DNA from: Rosellinia necatrix
Lineage: Eukaryota; Ascomycota; Sordariomycetes; Xylariales; Xylariaceae
Direction of reading: 5' to 3'
NCBI GenBank assembly: GCA_021209875.1
Contig: JAGYVD010000010.1
Span: forward strand, 744,001 to 808,000
DNA length: 64,000 nt
Shown: positions 57,677 to 64,000 of the stretch, in pieces
Layout: each line of letters begins with the position of its first letter
Position numbering within the stretch: position 1 is the first letter of the stretch
Program-made: the position numbers and the translations under genes
Notes under the pieces: model-generated
Database searches by the model: none
Seen by the model: the letters and a program-made list of their open reading frames with translations, nothing else
What the model was told of the DNA's origin: nothing

Positions 57677-59947
57677 CCCATAAAGCTGAATATCTCTTGG
57701 AGGGGAGAGGGCTCACGTCACAAGCCCCCTTTATTTATACAATTTTTCCGGTCCGATCGGGGTTTAACTTCAAAGCAACTCTGGCACGAAAGTTTCTTCT
57801 TTTTCTCTCATTTCTGCCCTTAAACCCCGCGCCGCCCTCCCCAAACACTCTGAGAACGGGTGATACGCCCCTGATAGATGACTTCCTTGAAGGAAACGGT
57901 AGCTTAGTATGAATATGAATTTGAGAGGAAAAAACCGTATGACCCTGTCCCTGATCGAAAACTCCATCAACGCATAAGTGCTGGATGGTATTCACTTCCG
58001 TCGTTCAAGGCCATCGGCTCCGACATCGATCTAGGCTCGGTCGTGGGTGGTTCGGAGAGTCCTATTTCGTGGTCTCTAAGTTAGGTTCAGAGGAGAGATA
58101 CTCATCTCCCCGTGACGCGCTGGCAGGATTGTACCAGGCAGATTGATCTGTCCTGAACACCATTGGAGTATACGGGTCTACGGGGAGGAAGAGACTAGGC
58201 AGGTACGACTATAGCCGCGTTTCGATGACCGCGGGGTTTAACTAATAAGCTTCGGTGCAGTGATAGTATCCATGAATATTTGAGTAATAGACATCTCGAT
58301 AAAGGGGGCGGGGATGAACAGACCTCCGGTAACGAGTAAACCATTCCCTATACATGTTAATAAACATGAAGCTAATGGCGTAGGGTAGCGTAGTTATGCA
58401 TGCAGGATATAGTCTTCTACTTATCACGATAGAATTAAGTTGATATAATATAAAAGAGGTGAATGGCAGACCAGCGTGCCTAGGGTTAAACAGCGCTCGC
58501 GGCGCCATCGCCATAGACGCTTTTGTTGCGTGGTGCATCATATTTAAACCTTACCTGGCGGACACATCTATTCTACATTCGCGACGTACACACTAGATAG
58601 GTCGTATTTCGTTGTATTTCGTCGTAACACTAATCCGCGCCGAGGGCGACTCCATCGTAGCGCAGGACCGCGTGCATCTCGTCACAGGCCCAACAACAAT
58701 AGCGCGATTCTGATCACCTCGACTGCCGTCCGGGCATCACAGGGTTAAATGTGTGCCGGGTATTGCTCCTTTTAATCAGCCCCCCAAGTCATGAACGAGT
58801 CAGCAAATCCGGGGCTAATGTCGGCCAACACACGGTAGGCGGCGGGCTAGCATACTTCACACACATAGTGATATCACATAAGTGCATGGCCAATTGCCGA
58901 TTGTTTGAGACCAAGAGATGGTGTTGGGCCATGTATCCTGTGTCGCAAGCTTGCTCGTTTATCAAATTATTTGTGATCTAAGTTTCGCATTAACGGGAAC
59001 GGTGCCAAGACTGGGGTTCGAGATGGGTCTTTTTTTGCCGTCGGGTTGCGTCCTCGATCGGGGCAAGGGAGGGACAAGGGGGGCAAGGGGACAGGGGAAT
59101 ATCTCTTTCGATGCTGGGCCCTCTCCGAAAGTGACTGGCGCGATGGTCGGTTCCGGACATGGCAATCTGCTAATACGAAGGAAGGTCCAAGGGCGAGCAC
59201 CGGTCGAGGGGGGAAACGATGTGCGGCGATTTATGCGCGGCGTTGATCGCCACCCGGCATTGCTCGTTTTGTCATTGAACTTTATAACATGCCATGATAG
59301 AAAAGGGCTAGCAATTGAGCATGTGAGTGGTACGACGTATCAGAGGCGCATCCACGGGATGTATGTATATAGATGCGTACATATACAAGTATAAGCTGTA
59401 TCACCACGTGCGCACATTATTTGAACCGGTCGCACATCCGTGGATGCGGCACACGCGTACCACAGCATGATCAATAAAACGGTAAGACGATGCAGTGTCG
59501 CCAACCAGGCGCGATTAAGTGAGCCGGAGAGGCAACTAACTAAATGGACAAAATCGTCCAGCTGGATGCACGGCAACCTGTAGATGACGATGACGGAGAT
59601 CGTGCCTTGGATCTCCCCAGGTTGCCTTTGACCTCGCCCTCCGTCCCGGCCCGTGCTTCAACTATGCGGATGTTTTCCCACCTCGGTGCGTATTTGTTGT
59701 TTATCTCGGTATGCATGCCAAGTGTAGGACAATACTGCAATGGCCCGTCGGGAGATGTGTAAACAACCTTATCAGAACCGCCGCGAAGGATCCGTCACTA
59801 GTCTACACCTAACATACACTACTTGCAGGTAGATAGGTAACGTTAGGTGAGTAGGTAGTTTAGAGCTTGTGGTTAGTTAGTGTACTCCGTAGGTCGGTGG
59901 TAGGCAGTCCAGCCTCATTGCAGAATTACTACATACTTAGTCGTACC

Positions 59948-59979
59948 CTAGGTAGGTAGGTAGGTAGGTAGGTAGGTAT
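59948..59979. repeat. TAGG microsatellite
   Basis: Seven tandem TAGG units in intergenic DNA, with further TAGG words on both sides (59820-59900, 60225). Confidence 0.95.
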
Positions 59980-61185
59980 GTACTTAAGTAGAATAAACTG
60001 GGACCTTGGTGTTTGTCATTAATAGTAGTAAGTTTGACACATGCACCCCGCAGATTTTGGAAACATTTCGAACCTGGAGGCCCTGGATAAATAAATTACT
60101 TGATCTAAAACAATTCCTTGTGTGTCCGATAGAGGACTGTAGGGGTGGGTGGTACCTACCTGTTGGGCACCTAAGCACTTACCCAGCCGAGGAAGGGAGC
60201 CTTTACACACGGAAGGGAGTGTAGGTGAGTAGGTAGTTGACCAGCAGTTGCAATTGGCTTTGCTGAGCGCTAAAGAGAATAATCTGAAGCAAGAGGTTGC
60301 AGTGTCGGCGAATGACATCGAATCAGCCATTAGAAACGGCCACGTTACTAGCGCACCAACCACCTAACAGCTCTGTTTCCTTGTAGCAACACATAACTAG
60401 AGGCATGTTGGGTTAGGTAGTACCTTGGGCACCTGGAGATAGGTAGGTGCTGCCTGGTTAGTGTATGTTAGTTAGCTGCCACCTGGCAGTCACGAAGTTG
60501 TGCGCTACCTCTTTCTCTCTGTGTCTGGGTTCCCTCACCTTGGTCAACCTTGATCACCTTGATTCCCTCCAGTGTGAGGAAAGCACGAAGTGCGGCGCGA
60601 CTTATGTATTTGGTATACAGGTGATACAAGTGCGTACGTACACTACACTACGTAGTACAGTACTAACATCTCTCGACCGACACAAATTGAAGGTGGGCCG
60701 ATCTAGCTTTATAAGAAGATGACGCAATGTAGATAGCGCCGCTCGACGGCACAGATTTCCCGCACTCCTCTGATGCACCTCTGATGGCTCTTCTTGTTGT
60801 TGAATAACGGCCTACACTAGGCATATACACTACACCACTATGCCCACCAGACCATAGTTAGTGCATATCCATTCATGGAGTAGCGCGTTGGTGTCGCTGG
60901 CCCGCGTGCCGATCAAAACCAGCTTTCGCCGGTTAGAGGAATTCTTGGCGTTCTGATCTGAATCCTCATTTCTTCTTCGAGATTCGCGGCGTTCAAGATA
61001 TCCAACCAGCGCCAGAGAATGCCCATGCGGGTGTCGGCCTGAAATGAAGGGAGGGGGCGAGCCTATATGCCAACGTACGAAAGGCCCCCCGAGACCCAGG
61101 CCAACCCCATCTCTCTAACTTGGCCGTGCCGTCTTCAAGATATAGTGTACATACCACTACACTACGGACGTAGTGTACCTGGGCA

Positions 61186-61225
61186 TGTATGTACGTATGT
61201 ATGGATGTATGTATGTATGTATGTA
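61186..61225. repeat. ATGT microsatellite
   Basis: About nine ATGT units with single-base interruptions (ATGTACGT, ATGGATGT). Same unit as the array at 12931-12976. Confidence 0.95.
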
Positions 61226-61460
61226 GGTCCGAGTCTCTTCTCCTGTCCCCATCATCCCATCCCCATCGTCTCATCCCCATCGCCTGGGACCCCCCCTTCA
61301 TGACTCTCGTGATTGTCTACTGCACTGGTACCTACTTACCTACCTGCCTACTTATATATATATCATAGTACAGTCGCCGCAGTAGAACGCCAGACTAGAG
61401 AGATAGTGTATACTGAAGATGAGGTGAATGGTGCACATACAAGTAAGCTGACAGATCCCC

Positions 61461-61762
61461 ATCTTTGGCGTATCTTTGGTGCATCTTTGGTGTATCTCTG
61501 GTGCATCTTTAGGCGCTAGAATGAGCACCGCCCCTGAATCTGCCCTGAATATCCTTGCGTGTAAATGTAACTCTGCCAATCCTGCAAGCCACTGCCGATA
61601 CCCTTTCATTGGCCACACCCCTCGCCGGCCGACGCAGGTACACGATTCTAGCCTGACTATCAATCTAGTGTAGTGCCCACCTGGACAACGAACGTAAAGG
61701 AGCTTGGCATCTCCGGGTGTGGCTCATCTGGCGTTCATCTGGCGCTCATCTGGTGTTCATCC
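61461..61762. repeat. two short tandem patches of CATCTTTGGTG / TCATCTGGCGT units
   Basis: At 61461-61512 an 11-nt unit CATCTTTGGTG recurs about four to five times. At 61721-61762 a related 10-11-nt unit (TCATCTGGCGT/TCATCTGGTGT) recurs four times. They share a CATCT-TGG core, so the second may be a diverged relative. They lie 0.5-0.8 kb upstream of the TOS1-like gene. Confidence 0.75.
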
Positions 61763-62267
61763 CTGCGCTAAGCGGACTGAAATGACGGGTTTCGAGGGAG
61801 GATGGGGAGGATGGGGGCGTACATCTTCAACCGCCCCCCGGTTTCTCACACCCCTCCCTGCCTGCCAAGTTACGAGAAGCGAGGTGCAGCATCTCTTGTT
61901 TAATTTTATTCACCGTTCCCCTTTCTCTGGCCCGTCCACTTCGTGCTTCATTAACCCTGACCCTGTGCCTCTTGACGCTTTGTCGCCTGTGCACTCTTCT
62001 CTCCCTCCGGAAGCAATTCACGAATCTCCCATTGTTCTGGTGAATTATCACCACGCCGCTCATTAATCACTTAATATTTGCGTTGCCACGCTCATTTATT
62101 ACTTGTCATTGTTTTGGTTCTCCGTGGTGTCTACAAGTGCGAGTACATTCCACAGTCTCCCTGACGTGCTTGAGGACATTTTCGGCACAACGCCCGAACG
62201 CTTGATTTCTCATTTTTCGATTCAGCTTGTAGACATCCTACAACGACATAAATAAACTCGTTCGAAA

Positions 62268-63803
62268 ATGAGATACACGTCTGCCGTTCTCGTCGGCAGT
62301 GCCGCCTCGGTGGTCTCTGCCAGCGCCTTTTGCGCCGATGCTGTGCAAGATGCGATCGGTAACTTCTTCTGCCCCGGTGGTGTAAAACAGATTAAGTATG
62401 GAGGATTGGACATCCCTGGTACATACCGTGCCGTCGCCTCGATGGATAACTCTGGAACCTGCACGTTCGAAGATCGCGCTTATTCAGGCCCTATCGCGCC
62501 TTACGATGAGGGTGTAAGTTTGCGATTCCAATTTGGAATCTCATTTTTGAGTTTTACTAAGCCTTTCAATAGCTCTCCATGCACTTCCGAGGACCTATCC
62601 AACTGGCGAATGTGGCTGTCTACACTCCCGGCAAGGGTAAGCGCGATGCGCCGAAGGTCACTCACTCCAAGCGTCACGGCCACCAGCACTTGCACAAGAA
62701 GCACCACGAGCAGGAAGAGAAGCGTGACGTTGGTGATGTAGTCGTCGCCACAATCGATGGTCAGGTTGTTTCATGGGTCAACACTTGGGCTGGTCCGACC
62801 GCCGATGCTGCAGCCGATGCTGCACCCGCTGCTGTCACCTCGGTGGCCTCTGCCGCTAGTTCATCCACTTCGAAGAAGCCTACTACCGGAAACAACGTTA
62901 AGACCCCCGCGGACAGCACTTCTATTACCGGCGATTTCGTCCGATCCGCTTACTACGACGCCGCCTCCGGGACCGCTGATGGCCTGGTCTTCTTGGCCAA
63001 TGTTGGCAGCCCTGGTGTATCTGGTACCTGGGACACGTGAGTCGGCCTCAAGTAATTTTCTAGTATCTATGTAGATCACTGACGCCGCATGCTATAGTGT
63101 CTGGGGCTCCAGTCTCGCCTATGTGAATGAGGAGGGTGCTGCTGCCGCGGCCTCCCCTACCGTTCTGAAGAATAAGCTGCTTGATGATACTCAGGAGATT
63201 GCCATCTTCTCTGATGCTCCTTGCGATGAGTCTTGCGGTGCCACTCGCCCTGACTCGGTTGCCTACAGTATGTTGACCCCTCTCTCCCGCCCCCCCGTCA
63301 TTCCAGATTACATATGCAATGAAATATCTAACCAGGGTGCAGAGGGATTTGAGGGTGCTTCCAAGGTCTTCGTTGTCGAGTTGACGATGCCCGATAGCGG
63401 CAAATCTGGTGCTGGTCAGAACATGCCCGCTTACTGGCTGCTTAACGCTGCTATCCCCCGTACCGCCCAATACGCCTCTTGCAGTTGCTGGAAGGGCGAC
63501 AACGAGAGCCCTCTGCAGGGTGGCTGTGGTGAGCTTGATGTGGTCGAAATCCTCAGCCCAGGCGACACGCGCGCCAAGTCGACCTTCCATTTTGCCAACG
63601 GCGTTGGTGACTCTCACTACATCGACCGCCCCGTCAACGGCCCCATGACCGTTGCCGTCGTTATGGATGCCGCCTCTTCCGTCGTGTCTATCAAGGTCCT
63701 CGACAGCTTCGACTTCAGCCCCAGCCTCACCTCTGAGCAGGTCCAGGGTATGGTCAACGACGAGAAGAACGTCAACCTCTTCAGCTTGATGTCCTTCGCC
63801 TAG
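62268..63803 (+). CDS. TOS1: secreted Tos1-like cell-wall glucanase (DUF2403/DUF2401)
   Basis: Four exons: 62268-62513, 62573-63036, 63098-63267, 63343-63803 (introns of 59, 61 and 75 nt; phases 0, 2, 1), giving 446 residues. A signal peptide (MRYTSAVLVGSAASVVSASA) is followed by the N-terminal Tos1 domain (IKYGGLDIPGTYRAV...CTFEDRAYSGPIAPYDEG). A His/Lys-rich linker with two KR sites (GKGKRDAPK, EEKRDVGD) suits Kex2 processing, then comes a Ser/Ala/Thr stretch. The C-terminal domain has FVVELTMPD, MPAYWLLNAAIPRT, CSCW and GELDVVEIL. The ELDVVE string fits the GH16-like ExDxxE catalytic motif, in line with the view that Tos1 is a circularly permuted beta-1,3-glucanase. In yeast Tos1 is wall-bound and its gene is an SBF target. 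No GPI signal is seen at the C-terminus. Role in wall glucan remodelling is inferred from the family. Confidence 0.88.
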
Positions 63804-64000
63804 GAAAGGAAGCAAGGGAATGGAGACGAAGGAGTATGAGGAGGCGGGGCCCGGGACCCATATATCTATACTTCGCTGCACATACGGATCGATACAGGAC
63901 GTTTATTCCGAGACCTGATATCTCGGCGCCGGATATGTAAAATAAGGTCTGATTGATACGTTGTGGATGTTGTCCCTTTTGCGTTTTCTTTTTCTTGTTT
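63804..64000. other. 3' flank of TOS1-like gene, right edge
   Basis: Untranslated 3' region. An AATAAG word near 63940 and a T/C-rich stretch at the end could be part of the polyadenylation region. No other feature is seen. Confidence 0.4.

Larger units (their letters stand above)
55372..62267. other. 6.9-kb gene-poor intergenic region
   Basis: No supported gene. The first part (55.7-58.5 kb) looks AT-rich and may be decayed repeat DNA. It includes an LTR-like remnant (57520-57676) and microsatellites (59948-59979, 61186-61225). Two sets of short tandem units lie at 61461-61512 and 61721-61762, upstream of the TOS1-like gene. The frame at 58918-59394 (158 codons, Gly/Arg-rich) and the one at 59544-59762 have no recognisable domain. 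The last 400 bp are a T/C-rich leader leading to the TOS1-like start. Confidence 0.5.

Noticed and set aside
58485..58760. Two AGGGTTAA words suggestive of piggyBac-type ends at TTAA sites
   Set aside because: Both are in the same orientation and the adjacent sequences do not form matching inverted repeats. No transposase frame is recognisable.
58918..59394. 158-codon plus-strand frame
   Set aside because: Gly/Arg-rich from G-rich DNA, with no domain and overlapping minus frames.

Overview
This is a stretch of filamentous ascomycete genome (Pezizomycotina, most likely a Sordariomycete). The genes are single transcription units with short introns (45-225 nt, GTRNGT...CTAAC...YAG). Their products are typical fungal ones: a Zn2Cys6 regulator, Pex2, Kap120, a Tos1-like wall glucanase and a PH-domain protein of the Meu6 type. 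Intergenic DNA is studded with TAGG/CCTA microsatellites. There are no operons, CRISPR arrays or prokaryotic signals. I found no convincing tRNA or rRNA gene.

Layout: (1) 0.6-6.4 kb holds three mitochondrial genes: Adk2-type adenylate kinase (-), the small Tim10 chaperone (-) and mitochondrial lysyl-tRNA synthetase (+, divergent from TIM10). (2) 7.0-9.6 kb is a GC-rich F-box-like gene (-) of unknown function. (3) 9.6-21.3 kb is a gene desert with microsatellites, G-rich tracts and a run of strong hairpins near 17.9-18.05 kb. (4) 21.3-30.6 kb holds the PH-domain Meu6-like protein (+), the Kap120 importin (+) and the Pex2 peroxin (-). (5) 33.6-40.0 kb holds a multi-exon Zn2Cys6 transcription factor (+) and a roughly 10-TM membrane protein (+). 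(6) 40.0-46.6 kb is repeat-rich, with one weak small gene model. (7) 46.6-47.8 kb is adenine phosphoribosyltransferase (+). (8) 48.9-53.2 kb holds an LTR-like remnant, a broken argininosuccinate lyase copy and an intact but divergent argininosuccinate lyase (+). (9) 54.6-55.4 kb is a DUF423 small membrane protein (+). (10) 55.4-62.2 kb is AT-rich and apparently gene-free, with a second LTR-like remnant. (11) 62.3-63.8 kb is a secreted Tos1-like glucanase (+).

The genes are mostly housekeeping and do not form an obvious pathway cluster. The mitochondrial trio at the left (nucleotide balance, protein import, translation) is the only thematic grouping and may be chance. The most informative locus is the argininosuccinate lyase pair. 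The broken copy keeps residues usual for the family, while the intact neighbour has a non-standard fumarate-lyase signature loop.

All splice models were built by eye from splice consensus, phase and recognised protein continuity. No alignment or database search was run.
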